This document shows, piece by piece, positions 33,866 to 44,606 of a stretch of DNA of 64,000 nucleotides (its first letter is position 1; every line of letters starts with the position of its first letter). Origin of the DNA: Arachis hypogaea (Eukaryota > Streptophyta > Magnoliopsida > Fabales > Fabaceae); the NCBI RefSeq assembly GCF_003086295.3, contig NC_092047.1, forward strand, positions 62,104,054-62,168,053. The letters run 5' to 3'. The notes beneath the pieces were generated by a model, which saw only the letters and a program-made list of their open reading frames with translations, ran no database searches and had not been told where the DNA came from. The position numbers and the translations under genes were made by a program.

Positions 33866-33870
33866 CTTAG
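33866..33870. other. Target-site duplication CTTAG (right), element N
   Basis: Second copy of the 5-base duplication, after which L3 resumes. Confidence 0.9.
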
Positions 33871-34219
33871 TTAACGTGACTCTTAACGTGGTCAATGATG
33901 GCTTCGAGAGCGTATTTGGCAATCACTTTTCTCATTAACTTTGCAAGTTACCTCCCATTCCTTGCTTCCTTTGGTCCTGAAATCAAGCAATAGAGTGCAT
34001 CAAAGTTCTAGTCCAAGTCATGGGTAATGCAACATACAATTTGTCACTAAACTCATGCAAAATCCTCATGATATAATGTAAAATACACAATGTATGCTTG
34101 AATCAAGGTGTAAGTGAATATCTACCCAAAATTAGCTTATTTCCTAAGGGAATGCATGAAACTAACCTAAAAACAATAAAGAAAAGGTCAGTAAAACTGG
34201 CCAAGATGCCCTGGCATCA
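33871..34219 (-). repeat. LTR L3, remaining segment
   Basis: Continues L3 exactly where 23513 left off (compare 14296-14644 in L2) and ends CCTGGCATCA. The next bases, CTTCAACTTATG, belong to the coding region of element F. Confidence 0.9.
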
Positions 34220-34224
34220 CTTCA

Positions 34225-35735
34225 ACTTATGATACAAAGAGATTTAAGTCTCAGTTTCATGAATCAAGGTATCATAGGCTCATGGAATCAAAGCACGTCA
34301 TTCCAGAAATGGGCTTTAGACTGAGGGATGGAGAGTATCCTATCATGAGAAGAATTACCCGGGAAAGGAGGTGTGAGCTTTTGTGTGAACCTTTCACAGA
34401 CATCAGTGCAGTCATGATAAGAGAATTCTACGCAAATGCTAGGGGAAGACAAGCCAAGACAACCCTCCTTATAAGAGCTATGTCAGGGGTGTTGAGGTAG
34501 ATTTTAGTCCACCATCAGTCATGAGGGCCCTACAGTTGAGAGTAATAACCTATGGAGAGCTTAGCTTTGAAGAAAGATTGCAGGGTGAGAATGACCCTGA
34601 CGAGATATTACATGGGCTATGCTTTGAAGATAGAGACTGGGAAAGGGACTCAGAGGGAGCTCCAAGCCACTTGAAAAGAATAGATCTCATACCTGAGGCC
34701 AAAGGTTGGTATGAGATAGTGAGGAGGTCTATACTCCCTACTGCAAACACCTTAGAAGTCACAATCCAGCGAGCTATCCTGACATATTGCATCTTAAAGG
34801 GAGGAGAAATCAACCTCTCACAGCTCATAGCAGACAGCATTCAGGAGATGGCTGAGAATACAAGCGAATCAAGTAGGCTTGGTCACCCAAGCACTACTCT
34901 GAGGCTGTACAACAGGGCTAGGGTACTATTTGAAGATGATGATACAGAGAAGGTAAAAGGAGGCAGAGGAATCACAAGGCAAAGCATGGAACGTACTACT
35001 GATGATGACAATCAAGAGGAAAGAAGATCCCAAGGAAGAAGAAGAAGACCACAAGTGGAGGAAGAGCAAGCTTCTAGTGCACTGAATTTGAGTCAAATAC
35101 AGAGAGCCATTGAAGAAATGTCTCAGTAATTCGTGAGAGCACAGGAGCAACATCAAGAACAATATTTGAGGCAACAGGAGCAGTATCTGAAGGATCGAGA
35201 GCAACAAGAGAATTGGCAGCGCCAAATGATGGAACGACAAAAGAAATGGCAGCAACAAATGATGGCTCAACAACAAGAATTTCAAACAAATATTCTTGAT
35301 GGGCAAAGGGAACAATCAGCAAATTTTCAAGAATAATATAATAGATTGTCTTTGCGACAGGCCAAGTATGGGGAATACACTCAGAATCTGTATCAGTGGA
35401 AGAACATATATCATACTATTGGAGAGCATAGACACGTGGATAGAATGGAGTATGATATAGAAACCCAATCAAAGTTAGATTATGTAGTCCATAGCATGCC
35501 AGCATTGAACCCACAAATCAAGCCATTTGAGCAATGCCAAGAGTTGGTAGACCATCAGAGAGCAAGAACCAAGCAACATGCAGCACATATGCAGCATGGG
35601 TTGGAGGAGGCTGGACTCTCAGGTCTGATGGACCCTATTTGGGATCGAAGGTGCCCTGTTGAAGAACCTCAAGATGCAACCAAGAAGAGGAAGAAGAAAG
35701 GAGAGTCAAGTAGGAGCAAGGAGCACGACAATTAG
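34225..35735 (+). pseudogene. Extra downstream ORF of element F (putative plant transposon protein domain), cut by the array
   Basis: The reading begins YDTKRFKSQFH, matching YDEKRFRSLHY near the start of the 15765-17294 homologue, so only the first 20 or so residues were removed by the array. It continues with MGFRL, MIREFYANA, a one-base frameshift near 34445, then YVRGVEVDFSP, EAKGWYEIVRRSILP, and a Gln-rich coiled coil. In-frame TAA stops occur at 35127 and 35334, where CAA or CAG would be expected. The end is Lys-rich before a TAG at 35733. Family assignment rests on remembered motifs; function unknown. Confidence 0.75.
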
Positions 35736-36735
35736 GAGGTGGTGGAGCTTCTTTTATGTTTTTCAATTAAATAAGGATGATGCATACCTGAAATATGATA
35801 TGCCTCCAAATGCTTTATGTTTTGCACCTTCATATTCTAAGTAGTTTTCTTACAAGTGATCTGCATTGTGCTTGTTATCAATCATTTGCTTAAATTCTAT
35901 TTTGTTCCCTTCTTCATGACTAAAAGAAAAATGTTTGAAATAGAAAGTGATTGTCCAATGTTGTAGGAATTAGAATGAAATTCAGTGGTGGTACTTGTTT
36001 GATTTAATGATTAGCTTAATAATAAAAGCTACATAATAAAATGTTCCCTGAAGTGTGAATTAGGGTGCTGCTATAAAGCCTTTTATTAATGAATATCCCC
36101 CTTGAGAATGATCAAAGTAAGAAAGAAAAAGAAAAGAAAAGCCAAGAATTGGCAAAGAAACAAACAATAAGGCTAGACACCAATAGCTTGGACCTTAGGA
36201 CATATGCCTGTGGTGCTTTTGTACTAGGATATGCTTGAATAATTAGGTTCTGAGGAGTATTTCAAAACATGGCCACATGGATTAACTAATCTATGATTGC
36301 CAACCGAGAGTTTATTATCAAGAGCAACCTAGTTACAAAGAATTTAGTAATCCAAAGAGATGTTGGGCATCAATGTTCCTAGGAAGAAATTGTGAGCCAA
36401 GTGTCTGTGGTGAAGAAGTGTTGAGCAAAAATTGAGCCAAAAGGCTGCTGCAACACTTGCCACCAAGCTTTCATTAAGAAATAAGCTTTCTAATCAAAAG
36501 AAAGAAAGAAAAAGCTAACAGGGATCAATCAAAAAGCAAGGCATTATAGCAGCAACTCTAGTGAACCATCAAAGAGATATTCCATATCAGATAGCTAAGA
36601 ATAATTGAGCTACGTTTGTCTGCATAAAACCCCATGAACCAAGTTCAATTATCTGCTAAATAAGGACATGTATGCTTCTCTATTTCATTTCATTACTTCT
36701 TATGTTTAGTGCTTGCTTAGGGACAAGCAAGATTT
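35736..36735 (+). other. 3' noncoding region of element F
   Basis: About 1 kb. It has ATGCCTGTGGTG (36205) and GTGTCTGTGGTG (about 36402) about 195 bases apart, the inverted repeat GGATTAACTAATCT (36279-36292), an AG-rich run at 36116-36145, and GCTTAGGGACAAGC before the PPT. Matches 52328-53300 of element D in reverse. Confidence 0.65.
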
Positions 36736-36748
36736 AAGTTTGGTGTTG
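36736..36748 (+). promoter_or_regulatory. Putative polypurine-tract region, element F
   Basis: AAGTTTGGTGTTG directly before TGATGACAAG. Confidence 0.65.
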
Positions 36749-38642
36749 TGATGACAAGTCATCTTACGCTAGCTTTTCAAGCATTTTTCACTTGTTTCAT
36801 TAGGTTTTATGCACTTTCTTGCACAATAAGTAAGTGATTTGGAGTGGATTTTCATGGTTATGTTAAACCAATCAACCATCATTTAATTGACACAAAAGCA
36901 TAGGGTTTAAGCTAGAATTAATTGATTTTATGAATGATTTAGAAACCTTGTGAATTTGGTGATACTTTGACATGTTTGTTTAGTTGCTTGTAGGTGAAGA
37001 AATAGTGAAGAAAAGAAAGAACCATGAAAGCGTGCCTTACCAAAGCATGGCCATGGCCGTAAAAGCGTAGCACTCAACCAAGGAACAAGGCCAGCGCTTA
37101 AGGAAGTAAAGGCATGTAGCGCTCAAAGAGTGAGCAGAGCGTTCAAAGAATGAACGCTAGTGAGAAGTGCCACAGACCAAGGCACTGGCACCCGAATAAG
37201 TGAGCGCTACCTTCATTTGAATGAACGTTTTCGCACATTAGAGGGAAGGAGAGCAAGGCGCAACAAGGCATAGCGCTCGAAGATCCCAATGGAGCGCTCA
37301 TCTATCAAGGCCAGCGTTTTTGGGCATGGCTCAGCAAGAAAAGCAAAGCATAGTGCTCACAAAATGGTAGCACTAAGGATCGAAGAGGGAACCACGCTCC
37401 AAGGGAGCGCTACGTTCGCATCTCTTCACCGAGCGCTACACCAAGAGGAAATTGGCACAAAGGGGAGCAGCCAAAGCTCGAAAGGGGAACCAAGGCAGCA
37501 TGTGTTGTGCTACGTTCACAATTCTAACTGAGCGCTCCACTGGAGCATAGCTCCAACCCATTTTCAAACAAGTGCACCCTTGGTCCATTTTCAATCAAAT
37601 ACCATCTTGGACCCACTTCTTCACCAATTTGAAAAGCCTACTCCATGTTTTGAAAATTAAAAATAGAAAGTGTATAAATAGGAGTTAATTTGATTTGTAA
37701 AAAAAGACCTTTAGCTCATTTTTAGTTTTCACTTTTTATTTTCATTTGTTTTGAATTTGGGATTTGGGAATTGGATCTGGTTTTCTTTCTGCATTTTCTT
37801 TTCTTCTGGAACTTCTACTTTTCTGCTTTGGATCTTGAATTGAGACTAACGAGCTCCATTGATTCAAATTCTGAGAATCATCTCTTCCTTTTCTTCTCAA
37901 TTGATCTAAGGATTGGATTTTAATCTTCTCTGCTATTTTCATCTTCATTTTCTTCGGCAAATTTCTTTTCTGTTTGATCAAGGGAGTAATTGAGGTCTAT
38001 ATCTGATTGCTAATCTCATTGCTCTTCTTCAATCTTCGATTTCTCTTTTAGAATTTTACAATTGATTTAAGCTTTCTTGTTAATTTGTTGCTTCAAGCAA
38101 TTTTACATTTCTGTTCTTACTACTGAGATCCAGATTTGAGTTCTTGCATCTCATAGCTCTCTGATTTACTTTAATTTGCAATTTATTGTTCAATTCCAAA
38201 TCCTAGCACCCAAATCCCTTTTACTCTTCAAGTAATTTACATTTCTTAGCAATTTAGATTCAGCAATTTACCTTTCTTGCACTTTAAGTTTTTGCAATTT
38301 AATTTTCTCGCAATTTAAGTTTCAGCTCTTTTACTATCTTGTTCTTTAAGTTACTTGCAATTTACCTTTTCTGCATCTTTAGATTCAATCAATTTACCTT
38401 CTGCACTCTATTTTTTTGCACAATTTACCTTCTGCACATTTAATTACTTGCAATTTACGTTCTGGCAATCAAAATCACTCAATTCATCAAATATTTGCTT
38501 AACTAAATTCATCACCAAACTAAAATTGCTCAATCCATCAATCCCTGTGGGATCGATCTCAATCTTGTGAGTTATTACTACTTGATGCGACCCGGTACAC
38601 TTGCCGGTGAGTTTTGTGTTGGAATCATTTTTCCCTTCATCA
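36749..38642 (+). repeat. 3' LTR of element F (B family)
   Basis: Begins TGATGACAAGTCATCTTACGC and ends CCCTTCATCA, 1894 bp. Palindromes of the AGCGCT and GCGTTCA/TGAACGC types fill about 37030-37560; TATAAATA is at 37673-37680; U5 hairpin CCGG-TACACTTG-CCGG at 38592-38607. Confidence 0.88.
37673..37680 (+). promoter_or_regulatory. Putative TATA box, element F LTR
   Basis: TATAAATA after the palindrome-rich part; matched by 51322-51329 and 57912-57919 on the - strand in element D. Confidence 0.6.
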
Positions 38643-39899
38643 TTCCCACACCAACTTAGGTTCAGAGAATCACAAGCATACATGCATGCTAACTGTCTCT
38701 CAAGTGCTTGGAGAACAAGCAACTTTCAATATCTATTGTAGAAAGTCATTCAATCTCTTGGAAAGAAAGATACATCATCATGTAGATGAACAAAGGAAGG
38801 ATATGGAACCCAACAATGGTGATGACACAGAGAAAAAAATGGATTCCAAGTGGTTGTATTATTCTCTGACTGACTTTAGCTTAAACATGTTAATTGAAAG
38901 TGCAAATGTCCCTTGTTGAGTAGTGTCATCTTAGATTTATTTACTGTTTGTTTGTTTTCATGCTGTTGTGGCTTGCTAGTCTAAGTGCTTGATTCACTTT
39001 CATCTTACTTGAATTATATGCTTTGTTTCTCATGCTTGAATAAAAGAAAAATAATTCTGAGATAGAGACTGAGTAAAAGTCTAGTATGATATGGGACAGA
39101 ATAAGGTTATGTGTTGGTATGTGCTGGTTCATTAGTTGATTTATAAATAAGGCTGAATGTGAGCATGACTGTGTGATATGAACTGGAGTTGCATTTCATG
39201 AGACTTGACAAATGAAAAAAGGTCCAAAATAAAAGAAACAAAAAGAAAAAGAAAGAAACAAAAAGAAATAAAAAAGGCTGGGCACTAATGGCTGGAAATT
39301 TGGATAAATGCCTGTGATGTTCTTGTACAAAGATAAGGTTGGATAACTAGGTTCTAAGGGGTGCTTCATCACCCGGCATCTTAGGTTAACTAACCCAGGA
39401 TTGCCAACCAAAAGTCTACCATCAAGAGCTACTTTGAGACAAAGCATTTAGTAACCCAAAGAGGTGCTGGGCATCAATTTCCAAAGAACAAAATAGAGCT
39501 AAATGCCTATGATGGGTGTGTGCTAAGGAGAGGCTTGAGCAAGTAAGCCCATAGGGGTGTTTCAACACCTAGCATCTTGAACCAACTAGGGCTGAAAGCT
39601 TATTCTAAAAAGCTGCCTTACGACGTAGCATTAAGCCTCAGCAAACAATAAATCTCAGCCAAGAAAGAGAACAAGAAAAACTAAGGACCAAGCAATAGCA
39701 AGTCTCATTTTTTTTGTAATTCAAGTAAGGATCCAAAGGAGTGTTGATGTCTCAGTCATAGAATAAAAGTCTATAAGATACCATGCATGAAAACCCCATC
39801 AATTAGTATTTAGTGTCTTCCAATAAAGGGCTTATATACTTCCCTGCTTCCATTAATTTTCCTTATGCTTTACCCCTTGCTTGGGGACAAGCAAAATTT
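38643..39899 (+). other. Internal 3' region of the E-family element
   Basis: No coding region survives. It has a block at 38672-38727 (GCTAACTGTCTCTCAAGTGC) shared with elements N and D, two ATGCCT(G/A)TGATG motifs (39309, 39503), the inverted repeat AGGTTAACTAACCC (39383-39396) and CTTGGGGACAAGC before the PPT. TTCCC (38643-38647) would be the target duplication left by element F. Confidence 0.65.
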
Positions 39900-39912
39900 A
39901 AGTTTGGTGTTG
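39900..39912 (+). promoter_or_regulatory. Putative polypurine-tract region, E family
   Basis: AAGTTTGGTGTTG directly before the LTR start TGATGACAAG. Confidence 0.65.
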
Positions 39913-40489
39913 TGATGACAAGTCATCTTAGGCTAGTTTCACAAGTCTATTTCATTAGTTTTTACTTGGTTTTCATTCATTTTTACGCAACAAATAAGTG
40001 TTTGAGTGAGAATTTCATGTTTGTCTTGATTCAATCAAACATTGGTAATTTTATGCATTCTCATTAGATTTCTTGCAAGATTTAGTTGATAATATAAAAG
40101 ATGCAAGATTTGATGATCATGCCAAGGCTTTGATGTATTTGTTTGGTTAATTTTAGGTGAAAAATGAAGAGGAAGAAGGGCAGAGCAGAGTAACATTGAG
40201 TTCAAAGAAAGAACGCCACGCTCAGTAAGCGATGCGCACGCGCATAAGATGCTTCCGCGACAGGGGCAAATTTTGAAGACCCAAGCGTACGCGTCATTCA
40301 CGCGTACGTGTGGAAGTGTTTGGCGCTCGTTTTCAAAAGAGAGAGCTACGTTCATTTACTCAGAGTTTTTGGGCAGATTAAAATTTGGAGGCAAAGTTTT
40401 GCAAACGACGCGCACGCGTGCTTGACGCGTATAGATCGATGGTGCACCCAGGACAAAGAACGCGCACGCGTGGCTAGCGCCGAAGCATG
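39913..40489 (+). repeat. E-family LTR, segment 1
   Basis: Starts TGATGACAAGTCATCTTAGGC. From about 40200 it carries ACGCGTACG-type palindromes. Broken at 40489 by the C-family element; GCATG there is matched by GCACG at 50101-50105 after the insertion. Confidence 0.85.
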
Positions 40490-42187
40490 TGGTACACGAA
40501 AATCGTGATTCACACTTTTCACATCTCCGCACAACTAACCAGCAAGTGCACTGGGTCGTCCAAGTAATAAACCTTACGTGAGTAAGGGTCGATCCCACGG
40601 AGATTGTCGGCTTAAAGCAAGCTATGGTCATCTTGTAAATCTCAGTCAGGCAGATTCAATTGTTTATGAGGATTTGATAATTAAAATATAAATAAATCAT
40701 AAAATAAGATAAAGTTACTTATGTAATTCATTGGTGGGAATTTCAGATAAACGTTTGGAGATACTTTGTTGCTTCTGAACCTCTGCTTTTCTATTGCCTT
40801 CTTCCAATTATGCGTTACTTCCTTCCATGGCAAGCTGTAGGATCCTCTCAGTGAAAATGGTCTTCTACGGTTTCTGCATGGCTAATCAACTGTCGGATTT
40901 CTCGTCTCGGATGAAAAATACCAGGTACAGCTACCGCATGGCTAATCATCTGTCGGTTCCCGCTAGCATCGGAATAGGATCCATTGATCCTTTTGCAGAC
41001 TTTCACTTGCGCCCAACATTCGCAGGTTTGAAGCTCTTTACAGACATCCCTTCCCGGATCCTACTCGGAATACCATAGACAAGGTTTAGACTTTCCGGAT
41101 CCCAGGAATGCTGCCAATAATTCTAGCCTATACCACGAAGATATTAATTTGATGGACTCGGTCCGTGTATTAGATATCCAAGAGAATATACTCCAGGTGT
41201 CATCCAATGACTATGTTGAACATCATATAGACCGCTTTGTGGTCGTCAGTCACGCGGATCTTGGCTAAGCGAGTAACGAAGAGTGGGTGATTGTCACGGG
41301 TCACCCCTTCATTCTGACTTAACTGAATTAAGTACGAGAGTATATCTTGGAGAAGAAGTAGGCGTGAATTGAAAGAAAAACAATAGTACTTACATTAATT
41401 CAGGAAGAACGGCAGAGCTCCACACCTTAATCTATGGGGTGCAGAAACTCCACCGTAGAAAATACATAAGTGAAAGAGGTCTAGGCATGGCCGTGAAGCC
41501 AGCCTCCAAACGTGAAAAGATAATTAGCTCGATCAAAAGATCGTCCAAAGATTTAAAATAAATCTCTAAAAATAGTTTTTATACTAAACTAGTTACTAGG
41601 GTTTACAGAAAATAAGTAACTAAGTACAGATATTGTAGAAATCCACTTCCGGGGCCCACTTGGTGTGTGCTTGGGCTGAGCATTAAGCTTTACACGTGCA
41701 TAGGCTGTTCCTGGAGTTAAGCGCCAGCTTTGGTGCCAGTTTGGGCGTTTAACTCCAATTCTAGTGCTAGTTTGGGCGTTTTATGCCAGAAAGTTTTAGG
41801 CTGGCTTTGGACGCCAGTTTGGGCCATCAAATCTCGGGCAAAGTATGGACTATATTGTTGGAAAGCCCAGGATGTCTACTTTCCAATGCAATTGAGAGCG
41901 CACCAATTGGGCTTCTGTAGCTCCAGAAAATCCATTTCGAGTGCAGGAGGGTCAGAATCCAACAGCATCTGTAGTCTTTTTTCAGCCTCTAAATCAGATT
42001 TTTGCTCAGGTCCCTCAATTTCAGTCAGAAAATACCTGAAATCATAGAAAAACACACAAACTCATAGTAAAGTCCAGAAATGTGATTTTTGAATAAAAAC
42101 CAATAAAAATATAATAAAAAGTAACTAAAACATACTAAAAACTATGTAAAAACAATGCCAAAAAGGGTATAAATTATCCGCTCATCA
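40490..42187 (-). repeat. 3' LTR of the C-family non-autonomous element
   Basis: Starts TGGTACACGAAAATCG and ends CCGCTCATCA on the + strand, 1698 bp. Palindrome block at 41705-41825. About 500 bases longer than its partner because it keeps the stretch between GCAAGCTAT (40620) and ACCACGAAG (about 41135). Confidence 0.9.
41705..41825 (-). repeat. GGCGTT/AACGCC modules in C-family 3' LTR
   Basis: Degenerate modules (GGAGTTAAGCGCC, TTTGGGCGTTTAACTCC, GGACGCCAGTTTGG) at the place of 6996-7116; several have lost one arm. Confidence 0.75.
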
Positions 42188-42206
42188 CAACACCAAACTT
42201 AAATTG
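42188..42206 (-). promoter_or_regulatory. Putative polypurine-tract region, C-family non-autonomous element
   Basis: CAACACCAAACTTAAATTG abuts the LTR, the reverse of the tract at 6605-6623. Confidence 0.65.
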
Positions 42207-43305
42207 TTGTTTGTCCCCAAGCAACAAAAAACAAAATAGGATAAAAAGAAGAGAAAATACAATAAATTCCAAACTTATCAATGAACTTAGTTCCAATTAG
42301 ATGAGCAGGGCTAGTAGCCTTTTTGCCTCTGAACAGTTTTGGCATCTCATTTTATCCTTTGAAGTTCAGAATGATTGGCTTCCATAGGAACTCAGAATTC
42401 AGATAGTGTTATTGATTCTCTTAGTTCAGTATGTTGATTCTTGAACACAGCTACTTTATGAGTCTTGGCCGTGACCCTAAGCATTTTGTTTTCCAATATT
42501 ACCACCGGATACATAAATGCCACAGACACATAACAGGGTGAACCTTTTCAGATTGTGACTCAGCTTTGCTAGAGTCCCCAGTTAGAGATTCCCAGAGCTC
42601 TTAAGCACACTCTTTTTTTTTGCTTTGGACCATGACTTTAACTGCTCACTCTCAAGCTTGTCACTTGACACCTTCACGCTACGAGCACATGGTTAGGGAC
42701 AACTTGATTTAGCCGTTTAGGCCAGGATTTTATTCCTTTGGGCCCTCTTATCCATTAATGCTCAAAGCCTTGGATCCTCTTTACCCTTGCCTTTTGATTT
42801 AAAGGGCTATTGGCTTTTTCTGCTTGCTTTTTCTTTTTCTTTCTTTTTTTTTATTTTTTTTCGCCATTTTTTTTCGCAAGCCTTGCTTTTCACTGCTTTT
42901 TCTTGCTTCAAGAATCAATTTTATGATTTTTCAGATTATCAATAACATTTCTCCTTTTTCATTATTCTTTCAAGAGCCAACAATTTTAACATTCATAAAC
43001 AACAAATTCAAAAATATGCACTGTTCAAGCATTCATTCAGAAAACAAAAAGTATTGCCACCACATCAATATAATTAAACTAATTTCAAGATAAAATTTGA
43101 AATCCATGTACCTCTTGTTCTTTTACAATTAAAACATTTTTCATTTTAAGAAAGGTGATGGATTCATAGGACATTTATAGCTTTAAGACATAGATACTTA
43201 AACACTAATGATCATGTAATAAAGACACAAACATAGACAAAACATAAAGCATAAATTTCGAAAAACAAAAAAATAAGAACAAGGAAATTAAAGAACGGGT
43301 CCACC
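42207..43305 (-). other. 3' noncoding region of the C-family non-autonomous element
   Basis: Reverse counterpart of 5460-6610 in element 1, including ATGCCACAGACACATAA (about 42517), GCCTAGGCC-like and T-rich runs (42607-42870). No ORF I would defend. Confidence 0.6.
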
Positions 43306-43735
43306 TTAGTGATGGCGGCTAGTTCCTCCTCTTGAAGATCTTATGGAGTGCTTGAGCTCCTCTATGTCTCTTCCTTGCCTTTGTTGCTCCTCTCTCATGG
43401 CCTTTTGGTCCTCTCTGATTTCATGGAGGATAATGGAGTGCTCTTGGTGGTCCATCCTTAGTTACCCCATGTTGGAAATTCTCCTTTGGAGGTGTTGATT
43501 TGCTCCCAATAGTTTTGTGGAGGAAAGTGCATCCCTTGAGGCATCTCAGGGATTTCTTGATGAGGAATTTCCTCATGCTCTTGTTGAGGTCCATGAGTGG
43601 GCTCTCTTGTTTGCTCCATCCTCTTCCTTAGTGATGGGCTTTTGAGATGAATCTCTCCATCTCCCATGACTCGGAGGTGGAAGCAATTGCCTTCCCTTTC
43701 CTCTTTCTAGAGGTTTCTCTGGCCTTAGGTGCCAT
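43306..43735 (-). pseudogene. Decayed extra downstream ORF, C-family non-autonomous element
   Basis: Starts MAPKARETSRKRKGKAIAS at 43735; then frames change twice: EIPEMPQGMHFPPQNYWEQ in one (43458-43667) and a charged coiled coil (REDQKAMREEQQRQGRDIEE) to TAA at 43306 in another. A basic start and coiled-coil end resemble the ORF at 15765-17294, with the middle domain missing. Function unknown; element 1 has a further decayed copy at 5282-5459. Confidence 0.5.
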
Positions 43736-44606
43736 TAATGGTTATCGAAAAATAAAAAAAGCAGAGCTTTTTCCCACACCAAAATTAAAAGGTTTGTTCG
43801 CCCTCGAGTAAAAAGAAGAAGAGAAAGGAGTAGAAGAAGAAGAAATGGAGGAGATGGACGGGGGTGTGGTTCGGCCTAGAGGGGGAGTAGTGTGTATGAT
43901 GTGTGAAATTGAAGGTAGTGAGGAGGGTTATTTGTAGGGTAGGAGAGAGAGGGAATTCGGTCATGAAGGGGTGGGTTTGGGAGGGAAGAGAGGTAGGTGT
44001 GGTTTTATTATGGATGGATGTGAGTGGTGAAGAGATTATGGAAAAGAGGGTAAGATTTGATAGGTGAAGGGTATTTGGGGAAGAGTTATTGATGGGATTG
44101 GTCAAGGGTAATTGGGGAAGAGTGTTATGGAAAGGTGGGAAGAGGAGAGAAGAAGAGGTAGGGTAGGTGGGGATCCTGTGGGGTCCACAGATCCTGTGGT
44201 GTTAAGGAATTCTGCTCCCTGCACCATTCTGGCGTTCAAACGCCCTCAGTGTGCCAATTCTGGCATTAAACGCCAACTCTGCTACCTTTCCTAGCGTTAA
44301 ATGCCAGTCTGCCTGCCATTTCTGGTATTTAACGCCAGCCAGACGCCAGGCACCCCTTTCTGGTGTTAAACGCCCAGAGTGCTACCCATTCTGGCGTTTA
44401 ACGCCCAGAATGCTGCCAGGCTGGGCGTTAAACGCCCATTCTGCTATCCTTACTGGTGTTTAAATGCCAGTAAACCTGTCCTTCAGGGTGTTCTATTTTT
44501 ATGCTATTTTTCATTTTTGCTTTAATTCTGCAGTTGTTTTTATGACTTCACATGATCATCAACCTAAAGAAAACATAAAATAACAATGGAATATAAATGA
44601 ATATAA
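43736..44606 (-). other. Spacer with palindrome cluster, C-family non-autonomous element
   Basis: 43736-44225 is purine-rich on the + strand (GGAGG runs) with no ORF of note. 44229-44479 holds the palindrome cluster. Confidence 0.6.
44229..44479 (-). repeat. GGCGTT/AACGCC palindrome cluster, 3' noncoding
   Basis: About eight modules, several perfect (GGCGTTTAACGCC, GGGCGTTAAACGCCC). Same position as 4873-5047 in element 1, but with AAACGCC where that cluster has TGAACGCC. Confidence 0.85.

Larger units (their letters stand above)
8965..34219 (-). mobile_element. A-family non-autonomous element as tandem array (internal-LTR-internal-LTR), interrupted by element N
   Basis: Read on the - strand: LTR L3 (34219 back to 21482, interrupted), PBS, gag-PR, extra ORF, PPT, LTR L2 (14644-12109), PBS, gag-PR. 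L2 has a PPT on one side and a PBS on the other, so one LTR serves two internal regions, as expected after recombination between LTRs. The left LTR lies outside the window because X-family DNA cuts the array at 8964. CTTCA (34220-34224) would be the target duplication at its right end. Confidence 0.85.
34225..38642 (+). mobile_element. Element F: B-family retrotransposon, 3' part
   Basis: Holds the truncated extra ORF, a 1 kb noncoding region, PPT and 3' LTR ending CTTCATCA. The array sits at its left edge inside the ORF; the remaining body should lie left of the window. The LTR matches those of element D (50259-58933) in reverse. On the right it borders the internal region of an E-family element. 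Confidence 0.8.

Noticed and set aside
43785..44105. 106-codon ORF on the - strand, Pro/Thr/Ser-rich
   Set aside because: Low-complexity CT-rich strand of a noncoding spacer; no relative in the other C-family element.
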